A stretch of 54,479 bases of DNA from an uncultured Ruminococcus sp. GTDB taxonomy: Bacteria > Bacillota > Clostridia > Oscillospirales > Acutalibacteraceae. The position numbers and the translations under genes were made by a program. The stretch is taken from the NCBI GenBank assembly GCA_902793125.1, contig CADBCC010000007.1, positions 1 to 54,479 of the forward strand, given 5' to 3'. Positions 25,894 to 34,979 of the stretch are shown piece by piece (the stretch's first letter is position 1; the number at the start of each line of letters is the position of its first letter). The notes under the pieces are model-generated. The model was not told the DNA's origin. It saw only the letters and a program-made list of their open reading frames with translations, and searched no databases.

Positions 25894-26969
25894 TGTTTGA
25901 GAAAATTGAGATTTTTGATAAACGTTACAGCGAACTGAATAAAAAAATCTACGAGCCGAGCGTTGCCGCGGATGTTGACGAATACCAGAAAATTATGAAA
26001 GAAATCCGTGAGCTCGAACCTGTGGTTCTGAAATACAGAGAATATAAAAACGCACTTTCAACAATTGACGAGAGTATGGAGATTTTAAACGATTCCTCTA
26101 TGGACGCGGAGATGAAAGACCTTGCCCAGGCGGAACTCGACGAAGCTAAAAAAGCGGTTGAAACAATCTCCGACGAATTAAAAATCCTTTTACTTCCGAA
26201 AGATCCGAACGACGAGAGAAATGTTATTGTGGAAATTCGCGGAGGCGCGGGAGGAGAGGAAAGCGCGCTTTTCTCGGCGGTACTTTATCGAATGTACAGT
26301 ATGTACGCCGAAACAAAAGGTTTTAAAACCGAAATTATAAACGCCAACGAAACCGAACTCGGCGGCTTTAAGGAAATATCGTTTATGATTAACGGCAGCG
26401 GAGCGTACAGCCGTTTTAAATACGAAAGCGGAGTTCACCGTGTACAGCGTGTACCCGAAACCGAGAGCCAGGGAAGAATCCACACTTCCACAACAACGGT
26501 AGCCGTTTTGCCGGAAGCCGATGAAGTCGAAATGGAGATTAATCCCAAAGATTTAAAAATTGATACGTTCAGAAGTTCGGGCGCGGGAGGACAGCATATC
26601 AACAAAACTTCCTCCGCGATTCGAATTACCCATCTTCCTACAGGAATGGTTGTTGAGTGTCAGGATGAAAGAAGCCAGTACAAAAATAAGGATAAGGCGA
26701 TGAAGGTGCTGAAATCGAGGCTCTTGCAGGAAAAACAGCAGGCTCAGGACAGCGCTATTTCCGCCGAAAGAAAATCCCAGGTCGGAAGCGGAGACCGAAG
26801 CGAGCGTATCCGAACTTATAACTATCCCCAGGGACGTCTTACCGACCACCGTATCGGACTTACTTTGTATAAATTGGAAGATATACTCAACGGCGATTTA
26901 GACGAGGTAATCGACGCCCTTGTTGCGGCCGACAGAGCCGAAAAACTCAAAGAGAGTATGGAAAGCTGA
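25893..26969 (+). CDS. prfA: Peptide chain release factor 1
   Basis: This 358-residue factor recognises UAA and UAG stop codons and triggers peptide release on the ribosome. The universal catalytic motif GAGGQH is seen in [14 protein letters not shown]. The codon-recognition tripeptide is PET within RVPETES, the RF1 type also used by Bacillus (from memory), rather than SPF of RF2. The N-terminal coiled helical domain covers about residues 1-100. The start overlaps the DUF951 stop by one base, and the next gene follows after 4 bases. Confidence 0.97.
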   Translation: MFEKIEIFDKRYSELNKKIYEPSVAADVDEYQKIMKEIRELEPVVLKYREYKNALSTIDESMEILNDSSMDAEMKDLAQAELDEAKKAVETISDELKILLLPKDPNDERNVIVEIRGGAGGEESALFSAVLYRMYSMYAETKGFKTEIINANETELGGFKEISFMINGSGAYSRFKYESGVHRVQRVPETESQGRIHTSTTTVAVLPEADEVEMEINPKDLKIDTFRSSGAGGQHINKTSSAIRITHLPTGMVVECQDERSQYKNKDKAMKVLKSRLLQEKQQAQDSAISAERKSQVGSGDRSERIRTYNYPQGRLTDHRIGLTLYKLEDILNGDLDEVIDALVAADRAEKLKESMES

Positions 26970-26973
26970 TTTG

Positions 26974-28008
26974 ATGAATACATTATTACTGAATGATAAT
27001 GAGGAAGATATAAAAAAGGCGGGAGAAATTCTCCGCGAAGGCGGACTTGTGGCTATTCCTACCGAAACCGTTTACGGACTTGCCGCGAACGCGCTCGACG
27101 GCGGCGCGGTAAAAAGGATTTTTAAAGCCAAAGGACGTCCCGCAGATAACCCGCTTATTGTGCATATCGCGGACTTTTCGGATATAGAGAAGTATAATCT
27201 TGTTTCGGAAATTCCCGAAAAGGTAAAAATTCTTGCCGAAAAATTCTGGAGCGGACCTCTTACAATTATTATGCCGAAAGGAAAGGCTGTGCCCGACGAG
27301 GTGAGCGCCGGACTGGATACCGTCGCTATCCGTTTCCCGTCGCATAAGGTTGCTCAGGCGGTTATAAAAGCGGCAGGCTGTCCGCTTGCGGCTCCTTCGG
27401 CGAATTTATCAGGCTCGCCGAGCCCGACGGAAGCTAAGCACGTTATGAATGATTTGAACGGACGGATTGACGCTGTAGTCGACGGCGGAGAATGTTCGGT
27501 CGGACTTGAAAGCACGGTTATTACGTTAGCTGAAGATAAGCCGAAACTTTTGCGTCCCGGAGAAATAACTGTCGGTGAAATCGAAAAGGTTATCGGAAAA
27601 ATCGAGGTTGACGACGCTGTGCTGAACCAGCTGAAAGATGATAAAAAGGTATCGTCCCCGGGAATGAAATATAAGCATTATTCTCCGAAAGCAACAGTAA
27701 TTCTCGTCGATTCGAATGATGAAGAATATATTGATTTTGTGAATAAAAATAACGGAAAAGGCGTTGCCGCGCTGTGCTACTACGGCGACGAAAAAAATAT
27801 AGAAGCCGAATGTTTTATTCTCGGCGAAAAGAATAATTATAAAAACCAGGCTCAGCGCCTTTTTAAAATGCTGAGAAAAATTGATGAAGAACCCGAGATA
27901 AAAACCGTCTACGCCCGATGCCCGAGTGTTGACGGAGTGGGTATGGCGGTTTATAACCGCCTTATCCGCGCGGCGGGATTCGAGGTGATTAAGCTTGAGG
28001 ATGTATAA
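26974..28008 (+). CDS. tsaC: Threonylcarbamoyl-AMP synthase (TsaC/Sua5 long form)
   Basis: ATG 26974 gives 344 residues: an N-terminal YrdC/TsaC domain (about 1-200) and a C-terminal Sua5 domain. Motifs include PTETVYGLAANA, KGRPADNPL, and APSANLSGSPSPT with the SxxN signature. The enzyme forms threonylcarbamoyl-AMP from Thr, bicarbonate and ATP, the first step to the t6A base at position 37 of ANN-reading tRNAs. It is four bases after prfA and overlaps coaE. In Bacillus prmC stands between prfA and this gene; here it is absent from the order. Confidence 0.95.
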   Translation: MNTLLLNDNEEDIKKAGEILREGGLVAIPTETVYGLAANALDGGAVKRIFKAKGRPADNPLIVHIADFSDIEKYNLVSEIPEKVKILAEKFWSGPLTIIMPKGKAVPDEVSAGLDTVAIRFPSHKVAQAVIKAAGCPLAAPSANLSGSPSPTEAKHVMNDLNGRIDAVVDGGECSVGLESTVITLAEDKPKLLRPGEITVGEIEKVIGKIEVDDAVLNQLKDDKKVSSPGMKYKHYSPKATVILVDSNDEEYIDFVNKNNGKGVAALCYYGDEKNIEAECFILGEKNNYKNQAQRLFKMLRKIDEEPEIKTVYARCPSVDGVGMAVYNRLIRAAGFEVIKLEDV

Positions 28009-28588
28009 GCTTGTCGGGCTTACCGGAAGAACCGGCTCCGGAAAAAGTATCGCGCGCGAAGTTTTCGAGGAGTGCAGATACAAGGTTATCGACGCCGATT
28101 CTCTCGCCAGAGAAGCGATAGATTATAAGATTGTAAAGGGCGATATACTTGCCGCGTTCGGAGTAGATTTGCTTAAAGCGGACGGAGAAATAAAACGCGG
28201 AGAGCTCGCTAAACGCGCTTTTAAGAACGAAGGCAGCGTGAAAACTCTTAACTCAATTATTCATCCGCATATAGCTTCGGTTTTCTTATCCAGGTTAAAA
28301 ACGCTGTCTGAAGAGGGAAATAAAAAAATTCTCTTTGACGCGCCGCAGCTTTTTGAGGCGGGACTTGATATTGTCTGCGACTCAATTATTGCGGTCGGAG
28401 CGTCCGAAGAACTAAGAATTGCAAGAATAACCGAGCGCGACGGTATTACGGAAGAAATGGCGAAAAGACGTTTAAATATCCAGTTTTCCGACGGCTTTTT
28501 TAAAGAAAACTGCGATTACTTTATAGAAAACAATTCATCGGTTGAAAAGCTGAAAGCAGAAGTCAGGGAGATAATTCCCCGCGTTTGA
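28001..28588 (+). CDS. coaE: Dephospho-CoA kinase
   Basis: The start is taken as ATG 28001 (195 residues); TTG 27995 is two codons earlier and better spaced from GAGGTG, so it remains possible. The P-loop GLTGRTGSGKS is at the N-terminus, then DADSLARE, the NSIIHPHI region, and LFDAPQLFEAGLD (usually VPLLFE, here with the AP variant). The enzyme phosphorylates dephospho-CoA in the last step of coenzyme A synthesis. It overlaps tsaC by 8 bases. Confidence 0.94.
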   Translation: MYKLVGLTGRTGSGKSIAREVFEECRYKVIDADSLAREAIDYKIVKGDILAAFGVDLLKADGEIKRGELAKRAFKNEGSVKTLNSIIHPHIASVFLSRLKTLSEEGNKKILFDAPQLFEAGLDIVCDSIIAVGASEELRIARITERDGITEEMAKRRLNIQFSDGFFKENCDYFIENNSSVEKLKAEVREIIPRV

Positions 28589-28596
28589 GGTGTGTT

Positions 28597-29202
28597 TTGG
28601 CTAAAAGAAGATACAAAAGAAAATCTCACCGTCTCAGAAATTTTATGATTTTTCTGATTATCATTTCGATAATCGGAGGGGTTGCTTTTTGGTTTTTTTC
28701 AGGCAGCAATTTAAAAAATGCCCAGAACGCAATAGGGCGTAAGCTTTATCCGGTTAAATACAGCGAGTACGTCGAAAAAGCGGCTGAGGACTACGGGCTT
28801 GACCCGGCGCTGATTTACGCCGTTATACGTACGGAATCCAAGTTTAACCCGAATTGCGAAAGCCATGCCGGAGCTGTAGGCCTTATGCAGATGATGCCCG
28901 ACAGCTTTAAATGGGTTCAAAAACTTCGAAAAACCTCGCTTGACGATTCCGAACTCGAAAATCCGTCGGTAAATATCGACTACGGGTGTTATCTATTAAA
29001 ATACTTTTTAAAGCATTATAAAGACGAAAAATGCGCCGTTGCGGCGTATAACGCGGGTTTCGTAGTTTCGGACTGGCTGAAGAATAAAAAATACAGTCCC
29101 GACGGAAAAACGCTTGAAAACATACCTTACAAAGAAACCGAAAAGTACGTAAAAAAAGTTGAACAAACGAAAGATATGTATAATAAAATTTATTTCAGTT
29201 AA
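28597..29202 (+). CDS. Membrane-anchored lytic transglycosylase (SLT)
   Basis: TTG 28597 is preferred because GAGGTG lies just upstream, giving 201 residues starting with a very basic segment. A membrane helix follows (about residues 17-35), then an outside SLT domain with YGLDPALIYAVIRTESKF, where the Glu is catalytic, then GLMQMMP and AAYNAG. Such enzymes cut the glycan strand to leave a 1,6-anhydro end. It follows coaE within 8 bases, so it belongs to the prfA operon, an arrangement that I recall from other clostridia. Confidence 0.93.
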   Translation: MAKRRYKRKSHRLRNFMIFLIIISIIGGVAFWFFSGSNLKNAQNAIGRKLYPVKYSEYVEKAAEDYGLDPALIYAVIRTESKFNPNCESHAGAVGLMQMMPDSFKWVQKLRKTSLDDSELENPSVNIDYGCYLLKYFLKHYKDEKCAVAAYNAGFVVSDWLKNKKYSPDGKTLENIPYKETEKYVKKVEQTKDMYNKIYFS

Positions 29203-29250
29203 AAATAACGCAGATAAGCGTTTAATAAAAGAAAGGCAAAGGTGATAAAT

Positions 29251-30651
29251 ATGGACGAAAAAAGCAAGGCTAAACAGCTTAAAGAAAAACTGTTTATTCC
29301 GGCAAAAAAAGGTATTTGTATTGCAAAAGAAAAGGATATAAATAAAGCGGATGAATTTTGCGAAGGCTATAAAAAGTTTTTAGATAATTCTCCCGTTGAG
29401 CGCGAGGCGGTTCGGTATTCGCTGAAACTCGCGAAAGAAAACGGTTTTAAAGAATTTGAACAGGATAAAAAGTATAACCCGGGCGATAAGGTTTATTACA
29501 TTAACCGCGATAAAGCGATAGCTTTGGCGGTAATCGGTAAGAACGGAACCAAAAACGGCGTTAAGCTTTCTATCGCGCATATTGACTCTCCGAGAGTTGA
29601 TTTAAAACCCAACCCGATGTATGAGGATAATAATTTAGCGTATTTTAAAACTCATTACTACGGCGGAATTAAAAAATATCAGTGGACAGTAATGCCTCTT
29701 ACGCTTCACGGTACTGTTGTAAAACTTGACGGAACAAAGGTTGATATCTGCGTCGGCGACGACGAGAGCGAGCCATGCTTCTGCATTACGGATCTGCTTC
29801 CTCACCTTGCCCGTGAGCAGGCAACTAAAAAAATGAGCCAGGCTATCGACGGCGAAAATCTAAATGTTTTAATCGGTTCGCGTCCGCTTAAAAGCGAAGA
29901 TGACGAAAGCGACCTCGTTAAGCTTAACGTAATGAAGATTTTAAACGAGAAGTACGGAATTTGCGAGGGCGATTTCCTTTCCGCCGAACTTTGCTTTGTA
30001 CCCGCCCAGAAAAGCCGTGACGTAGGATTTGACCGCGGACTCATAGGCGGCTACGGCCACGACGATAAGGTTTGCGCATATCCCGCTTTGATGGCGGCGA
30101 TAAACTGCGGTGTTCCCGAGAATACCTGTATAACTTACCTGACCGATAAAGAAGAAACAGGTTCCGACGGAAATACAGGTATGCAGAGCGACTTTTTAAG
30201 ATATTTTGTTTATGACCTCGCGAAAGCCGACGGCGAGGAAGGCTACAGGGTTCTTTCCAAGAGCAAGTGCCTTTCCGCTGATGTTAACGCTGCGTTTGAT
30301 CCGATTTACGCGAGTGTTTACGAGGCTAAAAACGCAAGCTATATTAACCAAGGTGTTATTATTTCGAAGTATACCGGCCACGGCGGAAAGTACGATACTT
30401 CCGACGCTTCCGCCGAGTATATGGGCGAAATCCGCTCAATGCTCGAGAATAACAATATTACCTGGCAGGTAGGCGAGCTCGGAAAAGTTGATATCGGCGG
30501 CGGCGGAACAATCGCTAAATATGTCGCTAATATGAACGTCGATGTTGTTGATTTGGGCGTTCCCGTGCTTTCAATGCACGCTCCGTTCGAGCTTGTAAGT
30601 AAGTTTGATGTTTACGAAACTTACCGTGCGTTCCTGACGTTTTTCGGTTAA
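29251..30651 (+). CDS. M18 family zinc aminopeptidase
   Basis: ATG 29251 after AAAGGTG gives 466 residues, the usual size. Metal and catalytic motifs of the M18 family are present: SIAHIDSPRVDLKPNP, GYGHDDKVCAYPAL, DKEETGSDGNTG, the DVNAAFDP segment, YTGHGGKYDTSDAS and MHAPFELVSKFD. These cytosolic enzymes remove N-terminal acidic or neutral residues from peptides. The gene is 48 bases after the transglycosylase without an obvious terminator, so it may be the last gene of that operon. Confidence 0.95.
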   Translation: MDEKSKAKQLKEKLFIPAKKGICIAKEKDINKADEFCEGYKKFLDNSPVEREAVRYSLKLAKENGFKEFEQDKKYNPGDKVYYINRDKAIALAVIGKNGTKNGVKLSIAHIDSPRVDLKPNPMYEDNNLAYFKTHYYGGIKKYQWTVMPLTLHGTVVKLDGTKVDICVGDDESEPCFCITDLLPHLAREQATKKMSQAIDGENLNVLIGSRPLKSEDDESDLVKLNVMKILNEKYGICEGDFLSAELCFVPAQKSRDVGFDRGLIGGYGHDDKVCAYPALMAAINCGVPENTCITYLTDKEETGSDGNTGMQSDFLRYFVYDLAKADGEEGYRVLSKSKCLSADVNAAFDPIYASVYEAKNASYINQGVIISKYTGHGGKYDTSDASAEYMGEIRSMLENNNITWQVGELGKVDIGGGGTIAKYVANMNVDVVDLGVPVLSMHAPFELVSKFDVYETYRAFLTFFG

Positions 30652-30675
30652 TAAATGCGTAATGTAAAAAAACAC

Positions 30676-30704
30676 TTGCATTTTTATTTTGAAAGTGTTA
30701 TTAT
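30676..30704 (+). promoter_or_regulatory. Promoter of tRNA-Arg
   Basis: TTGCAT (30676-30681) and TATTAT (30699-30704) have a 17-base spacer and end 30 bases before the mature tRNA. Confidence 0.65.
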
Positions 30705-30734
30705 ATACGGGCGGAAAAAATTTCCGCTCGCTAT

Positions 30735-30811
30735 GCGCCGGTAGCTCAGCTGGATAGAGTGCGCGGCTACGAACCGCGAGATCGGGGGTTCGAGTCCCTT
30801 CCGGCGTGCCA
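30735..30811 (+). tRNA. tRNA-Arg (anticodon ACG)
   Basis: A full cloverleaf is visible. The acceptor GCGCCGG pairs with CCGGCGT, the D-arm GCTC with GAGT, and the anticodon stem CGCGG with CCGCG around loop CTACGAA, giving anticodon ACG. The T-arm has TTCGAGT, and CCA is encoded. A34 would be converted to inosine to read CGU, CGC and CGA. The gene stands alone at the left edge of an accessory region. Confidence 0.97.
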
Positions 30812-30925
30812 AAAAAGTAACGAGTCCAATGGACTCGTTATTTTTTTTGGCGAGCCGAGAAGAAGGGACTCGAACAGGCTGTGCCGAGCAAAGCGAGGCA
30901 AAAATGCTCCAGTGGAGCATTTTTA
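30809..30925 (+). repeat. 117-bp two-hairpin repeat, copy A (abutting tRNA-Arg)
   Basis: The repeat begins at the tRNA CCA end. It contains hairpin 1 (TAACGAGTCC with GGACTCGTTA), a spacer with GAAGGGACTCGAAC (30862-30875) that is an exact 14-base reverse complement of the tRNA T-arm at 30788-30801, then hairpin 2 (AAATGCTCC with GGAGCATTT). Nearly the same sequence recurs at 32597-32712 on the far side of the XRE gene, with a handful of differences. Confidence 0.9.
30818..30848 (+). terminator. Terminator of tRNA-Arg within repeat copy A
   Basis: TAACGAGTCC (30818-30827) and GGACTCGTTA (30831-30840) form a 10-bp perfect stem with an AAT loop and eight T downstream. Confidence 0.9.
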
Positions 30926-31289
30926 GGGAGGAACGTTGCAGAACCTATAGCTCTGCCTAACAAAGCAAGGTTCGAGATGTAAGGCTTTTGAAAGATGAAA
31001 CGAACTTGCAGCGCGCCACTTCCAATATATCATACCCAAGTGGGTGCCTGTTATTTTATGCGCTGAAAGGGACTCGAAGCCAATCTCGCCCAAATATAGT
31101 CGTCCCGTTTCGCTCTGAGGGCGAGCTCACGGTGCTCCTTATTTTGCCGAGCGCTTTTACTCCCTTCATCCGCCACAGGCGGCGGTCGCAACGCTACCGC
31201 AAAATGTTAAAATCTAAACAAATAGAGATGTTAGAATGAAATCAATTATATATCGCAAGTGTTGCTTGACAGGCGCAAGTAAAATATTC
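30926..31289. other. Gene-free degenerate region after repeat copy A
   Basis: No convincing gene is seen. The stretch includes GAACCTATAGCTC and GCAAGGTTC, which could pair, another GGGACTCGAA segment at 31069-31078 like the antisense T-arm, and GC-rich hairpin-forming pieces. The 83-codon open frame at 30988-31239 has no ribosome site and a repetitive, non-protein-like composition. It reads as decayed repeat or mobile-element debris. CGCAAGT occurs twice near its end (31255 and 31274), a possible operator for the XRE regulator. Confidence 0.5.
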
Positions 31290-31318
31290 TTTACTTTTTG
31301 TGGGGTGTTAATTATAAT
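31290..31318 (+). promoter_or_regulatory. Possible promoter of the XRE regulator gene
   Basis: TTTACT (31290-31295) and a perfect TATAAT (31313-31318) have a 17-base spacer, 31 bases before the start codon. An isolated TTGACA at 31266 has no well-placed -10. Confidence 0.5.
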
Positions 31319-31349
31319 TAGCTTATGAATTAAGAGGAGGGAAGACATA

Positions 31350-32342
31350 ATGACAGTTGGCGAAAGGATAAAAACTTACAGGAAAGCCGGCAATATGTCT
31401 CAGGAGCAATTAGCTGAAAAAATGATGGTTAGCAGGCAAACAATAAGTCTTTGGGAGAAAAATCAAACGTATCCTACCATTGAAAATTTAATAAGATTAA
31501 AGGATGTTTTTGGAGTAAGTGTTGATGATCTATTAGGAGAAAAAAGAAATGAAGATACGAATGAGGAATGTTTAGAAACACTCAAGTTTAATTATTCTCC
31601 GGAGGAGTTTAAAAGAATAATAAATCTATCAAGCCGAAGTAGTTTGTTAAGAGATATAGCGGCTATTGTATTATTAACTCTTTTAATTATACTGGTAATC
31701 ATAACAAAGGCAAACGAAGTTATTAAAGGCATTGCAGTATTAGCTATTGCTTGTATACTAATTGCCTGCATTAAGTACTTGGTTGATTTGAATATAACAA
31801 AAAGAAGAGCGGAGGAAAGAATTTCCTCAAATACATTTGAGTATAGAATATACAAGGATTATATGCTTCTCAATATATTAAAAAATAATGAAATTCATCT
31901 TAGTAAAAGAATTGCTTATAAGACAATATCAAATGTTAAAGATTTAGGGGATTATATTATTTTTGTTTATGAAGGTCAGCTGTATGTTATAAGAAAATCT
32001 CAGTTACAAGATTCTTTGGTTTTAAAAAGTGTCTTTCTTTTTGCTCCGGTTGAACGCGTTAATTCGACAAAGTATAAAACAATCTCAATACTATTTGTGA
32101 TTTTATCAATAACATCCTTTTTTGTCGGATTAATGGTGTGTATCATGAATGTATCGCCAAGTTCAAAACTTGACAATAATATGTGGATGATGTTGTTGTT
32201 TTTACCTGTGCCGATAGGCTCATTTGTATATGGACTGTTTCTGAAAGCGAAGGGATATAAATACATGAAGAATATAGTTGTTGGTTTGGTTATATCATTT
32301 TTAATTATGTTGTGCTCAACCTCTGTTATACAAGTTGGATGA
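31350..32342 (+). CDS. XRE-family regulator fused to a membrane domain
   Basis: The 330-residue protein starts after AGAGGAGGGAAG. Residues 1-65 form a Cro/C1-type helix-turn-helix (MSQEQLAEKMMVSRQTISLWE). After a short linker come two membrane helices (about 100-148), a soluble PH-like segment (about 150-235), and three more hydrophobic helices to the end. Membrane-tethered XRE regulators of this plan are common in clostridia near transport or stress genes and may sense the membrane. The gene is visibly AT-richer than its neighbours and lies between two direct repeats next to a tRNA, which suggests horizontal gain. Its target is unknown. Confidence 0.88.
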   Translation: MTVGERIKTYRKAGNMSQEQLAEKMMVSRQTISLWEKNQTYPTIENLIRLKDVFGVSVDDLLGEKRNEDTNEECLETLKFNYSPEEFKRIINLSSRSSLLRDIAAIVLLTLLIILVIITKANEVIKGIAVLAIACILIACIKYLVDLNITKRRAEERISSNTFEYRIYKDYMLLNILKNNEIHLSKRIAYKTISNVKDLGDYIIFVYEGQLYVIRKSQLQDSLVLKSVFLFAPVERVNSTKYKTISILFVILSITSFFVGLMVCIMNVSPSSKLDNNMWMMLLFLPVPIGSFVYGLFLKAKGYKYMKNIVVGLVISFLIMLCSTSVIQVG

Positions 32343-32596
32343 CTGATATAATATAGCATTTTACGAGTGTTTTCAACGCGAAAAAAATGGAAGCAGTTGA
32401 ATCAAATGTACAGAAATTTACAGGTAAATAAACAGAACGACTGTAAAAATATGGATTGCTTAAATGTGGCGTATCAAGAATTGTTATACAAAAACTCCCG
32501 CGTATTTTAAAATCGGTTCAAATTTTACCGCGGGCAAGTTGCGAGAGCCTTACTCATCGACCGCATAATATTTCGTATCAAAATTGCGGTACAAAC

Positions 32597-32712
32597 CCAA
32601 AAAAATAACGAGTCCAATGGACTCGTTATTTTTTTGGCGCGCAGAGAAGAAGGGACTCGAACAGGCTGTGCCGAGCAAAGCGAGGCAAAAATGCTCCAGT
32701 GGAGCATTTTTA
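32597..32712 (+). repeat. 117-bp two-hairpin repeat, copy B
   Basis: This direct copy of 30809-30925 has both hairpins identical or nearly so, and the same 14-base antisense T-arm (32649-32662), but no tRNA in front. Differences from copy A cluster in the short spacer after hairpin 1. The two copies bracket the XRE regulator gene. Confidence 0.9.
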
Positions 32713-32811
32713 AGCCGCCGCGTAGATGAACTGATAGCTCCGAACACGCCGCATCAAGCGAGGCAGGTGTTCTCTGATAAAACCCAACATACTTCCGGCA
32801 TGCCACGATTG

Positions 32812-32846
32812 TACCGCACCGTTGATACGATTTCAACGGTGCGGTA
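32812..32846 (+). terminator. Strong inverted repeat, possible terminator
   Basis: TACCGCACCGTTGA (32812-32825) pairs perfectly with TCAACGGTGCGGTA (32833-32846) around a 7-base loop, followed by TTTCCCTTTCTT. It could be a terminator or the relic of a mobile-element end. Confidence 0.5.
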
Positions 32847-33074
32847 TTTCCCTTTCTTATGCGGTTTTTTACACTACCGCAACTATAATACTACTCGTAA
32901 AAAGAACGAAAACCGCACTTTTTTTCTCTGTTTCTTGCCGATTGATACCAAAGCTTTTGCTGAGCGTATACCCTTTGATTATATGGAGAGATTTTTTAAC
33001 GCAATGTAACATATAATAAGGAAAGTGAAATGTATATATAGATGATTTTTCACACAGATCATGTCGTGTTTATA

Positions 33075-33103
33075 TTGACAAATTCTTTGCCGCGTGATAT
33101 AAT
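33075..33103 (+). promoter_or_regulatory. Promoter of the trp operon
   Basis: Perfect TTGACA (33075-33080) and TATAAT (33098-33103) boxes are 17 bases apart, just upstream of the T-box leader. Confidence 0.92.
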
Positions 33104-33109
33104 CCAAGT

Positions 33110-33394
33110 AATTTAATACGCTAAACCGTTGAAGCGGAGATAACGGCAATTATGCCTCTACAGAGAGTTCGGGAAGCTGAAAACCGAGCGTGAAACAGGT
33201 TGTCAAATGGACCGCCGAGGGCGCAGTCAAACGGATTTATCCGGAGTATTCTGCGACGTTGCAGGCAGACGTAATTTGCCGGGGATATGATGGTATCCCG
33301 CTAAGCGCACGGACAGCCGTGAATTAAGGTGGCACCGCGGATATGATTTATTCGCCCTTAACAAAGTTTTATGATTTTGTTAAGGGCGTTTTTT
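33110..33394 (+). promoter_or_regulatory. T-box leader, tRNA-Trp responsive, controlling trpEGDCFBA
   Basis: The leader holds the canonical T-box AAGGTGGCACCGCGG (33326-33340), which pairs with the uncharged tRNA acceptor end. It is followed by an intrinsic terminator: CGCCCTTAACAAA (33353-33365) with TTTGTTAAGGGCG (33376-33388) and six T. Stem I contains the AGAGAG and GGAAGCTGAAA-type elements. The likely specifier codon is TGG (33208-33210) in the context CAAATGGACC, matching tryptophan and the downstream genes. High uncharged tRNA-Trp should favour the antiterminator and readthrough. Confidence 0.93.
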
Positions 33395-33512
33395 ACGTTA
33401 TAGGAAATTGATTTATTTTAACCACGCCGTTGAAGGAGTTTCCCGGAAATATCAATCTTTTCCAAAGGCGTGATTGGGAGCGGCGGCCCGCCGTTTAACA
33501 GGAGGTACGAAA

Positions 33513-34979
33513 ATGAATATTATTCCCTCATTACAGCAGGTAAGAGAGATTGCGTCTTCGGGGAACTACGATGTTTTTCCGCTTAGCTGCGAGCTTTTCT
33601 CGGATTTTACTACACCAATAGAAACTATGAGAATACTGAAATCCGTATCAACTCACTGCTATATGCTTGAGTCGGCTCAGGCAAATGACCGATGGGGACG
33701 TTATACCTTTCTTGGATTTGACCCGAAGCTGGAAATTACATGTATCGACGGAGTTATGAAGCTTGGCGATGTAGAAGTTAAAACAGAAAACCCGTCTAAG
33801 TATTTAAGACAGATCCTTTCTTCTTACAAAAGTCCGCGCCTCGATTATCTTCCGTCATTTACAGGCGGTCTGGTAGGATATTTTTCATATGATTACCTCG
33901 GCTACAGCGAGCCGCGGGTTAGATGTGAGGTTGACGACAGCGAAGAGTTCAAGGACGTTGATTTGATGTTGTTCGATCAGGTTATCGCCTTTGATAATGT
34001 ACGACAGAAAATAATACTTATAGCTAATATGAAGCTTGATGATATTGAGGTGGGCTATAATAAGGCGTCGGATGAACTGAAGCGGCTTGCGGCGCTTATT
34101 ACGCGCGGAGTAAAGAAAGAAGAACCCGCGGGCAGGCTGATTGGTGAGGTTAAGCCGTTGTTTAACAGAGAAAAGTATTGCTCTATGGTCGAGAAAGCAA
34201 AACGCCGTATCTATGAGGGCGACATTTTTCAGATTGTACTTTCCAACCGTTTAAGCGCTGCATTTGAGGGAAGTCTCCTGAATACCTACCGTGTGCTTCG
34301 GACTATTAATCCCTCGCCGTATATGTTCTATTTCTCGGGGACGGACGTTGAGGTCGCGGGAGCTTCTCCCGAAACTCTTGTAAAGCTTGAGGACGGAGTT
34401 TTACATACTTTCCCGTTAGCCGGAACAAGACCGCGCGGTAAAACCGAGCAGGAGGACAAGGCTCTCGAAAAAGAACTGCTTGCCGATGAAAAAGAGTTGG
34501 CAGAACATAATATGCTTGTTGACCTGGGAAGAAACGACCTCGGTAAAATAAGTAAGTTCGGAACCGTCAGCGTTGAGAAACTTCATTCTATAGAACGATT
34601 CTCTCACGTTATGCATATAGGCTCTACGGTACGCGGAGAAATCCGTGATGATAAGGACGCTCTTGACGCTATAGAAGCGGTTTTACCCGCCGGAACACTC
34701 TCGGGAGCTCCGAAAATCCGAGCCTGTCAGCTTATAGGCGAGCTCGAGAATAATAAGCGAGGTATTTACGGAGGCGCGATAGGCTATATAGATTTTACCG
34801 GGAATATGGATACCTGTATCGCTATTCGTATCGCGTATAAGAAAAACGGTAAGGTGTTTGTAAGAAGCGGAGCGGGAATTGTCGCCGATTCCGATCCCGA
34901 TAAAGAATTTGAGGAATGTCTTAATAAGGCGAGAGCGTCGCTCAGGGCGCTCGAGCTCGCGCAGGAGGTGGATTTATGA
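33513..34979 (+). CDS. trpE: Anthranilate synthase component I
   Basis: ATG 33513 follows a strong AGGAGGT, giving 488 residues; an in-frame TTG at 33474 precedes that site. With TrpG it converts chorismate and glutamine to anthranilate. The N-terminal feedback region holds [19 protein letters not shown], whose LES element typically binds Trp. The catalytic half has [39 protein letters not shown] and [11 protein letters not shown]. The 118 bases between the T-box terminator and the start contain a CGGCGG/CCGCCG hairpin close to the ribosome site. Confidence 0.97.
   Translation: MNIIPSLQQVREIASSGNYDVFPLSCELFSDFTTPIETMRILKSVSTHCYMLESAQANDRWGRYTFLGFDPKLEITCIDGVMKLGDVEVKTENPSKYLRQILSSYKSPRLDYLPSFTGGLVGYFSYDYLGYSEPRVRCEVDDSEEFKDVDLMLFDQVIAFDNVRQKIILIANMKLDDIEVGYNKASDELKRLAALITRGVKKEEPAGRLIGEVKPLFNREKYCSMVEKAKRRIYEGDIFQIVLSNRLSAAFEGSLLNTYRVLRTINPSPYMFYFSGTDVEVAGASPETLVKLEDGVLHTFPLAGTRPRGKTEQEDKALEKELLADEKELAEHNMLVDLGRNDLGKISKFGTVSVEKLHSIERFSHVMHIGSTVRGEIRDDKDALDAIEAVLPAGTLSGAPKIRACQLIGELENNKRGIYGGAIGYIDFTGNMDTCIAIRIAYKKNGKVFVRSGAGIVADSDPDKEFEECLNKARASLRALELAQEVDL

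Larger units (their letters stand above)
32343..33074. other. Accessory intergenic region with repeat copy B and an inverted repeat
   Basis: No convincing gene is seen in these ~730 bases. They hold the second 117-bp repeat (32597-32712) and a strong inverted repeat (32812-32846). Open frames here run through the repeat hairpins, lack ribosome sites and have unconvincing composition, so they are treated as spurious or as relics of a mobile element. Confidence 0.5.

Noticed and set aside
27995-28003. TTG start for coaE two codons upstream
   Set aside because: Spacing from GAGGTG is better, but ATG 28001 directly precedes the conserved P-loop region. The difference is trivial and left open.
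30684-30920. Minus-strand open frame across tRNA-Arg and repeat copy A
   Set aside because: It is the antisense of a tRNA and of hairpins; there is no ribosome site. Such frames are a frequent source of false proteins.
30988-31239. 83-codon forward frame downstream of repeat copy A
   Set aside because: No ribosome site, no recognisable domain, and it lies in degenerate repeat-like DNA.
32525-33009. Overlapping open frames on both strands through repeat copy B
   Set aside because: Codons run through perfect hairpins, compositions are odd and no start signal is seen. They may be relics but cannot be called genes.
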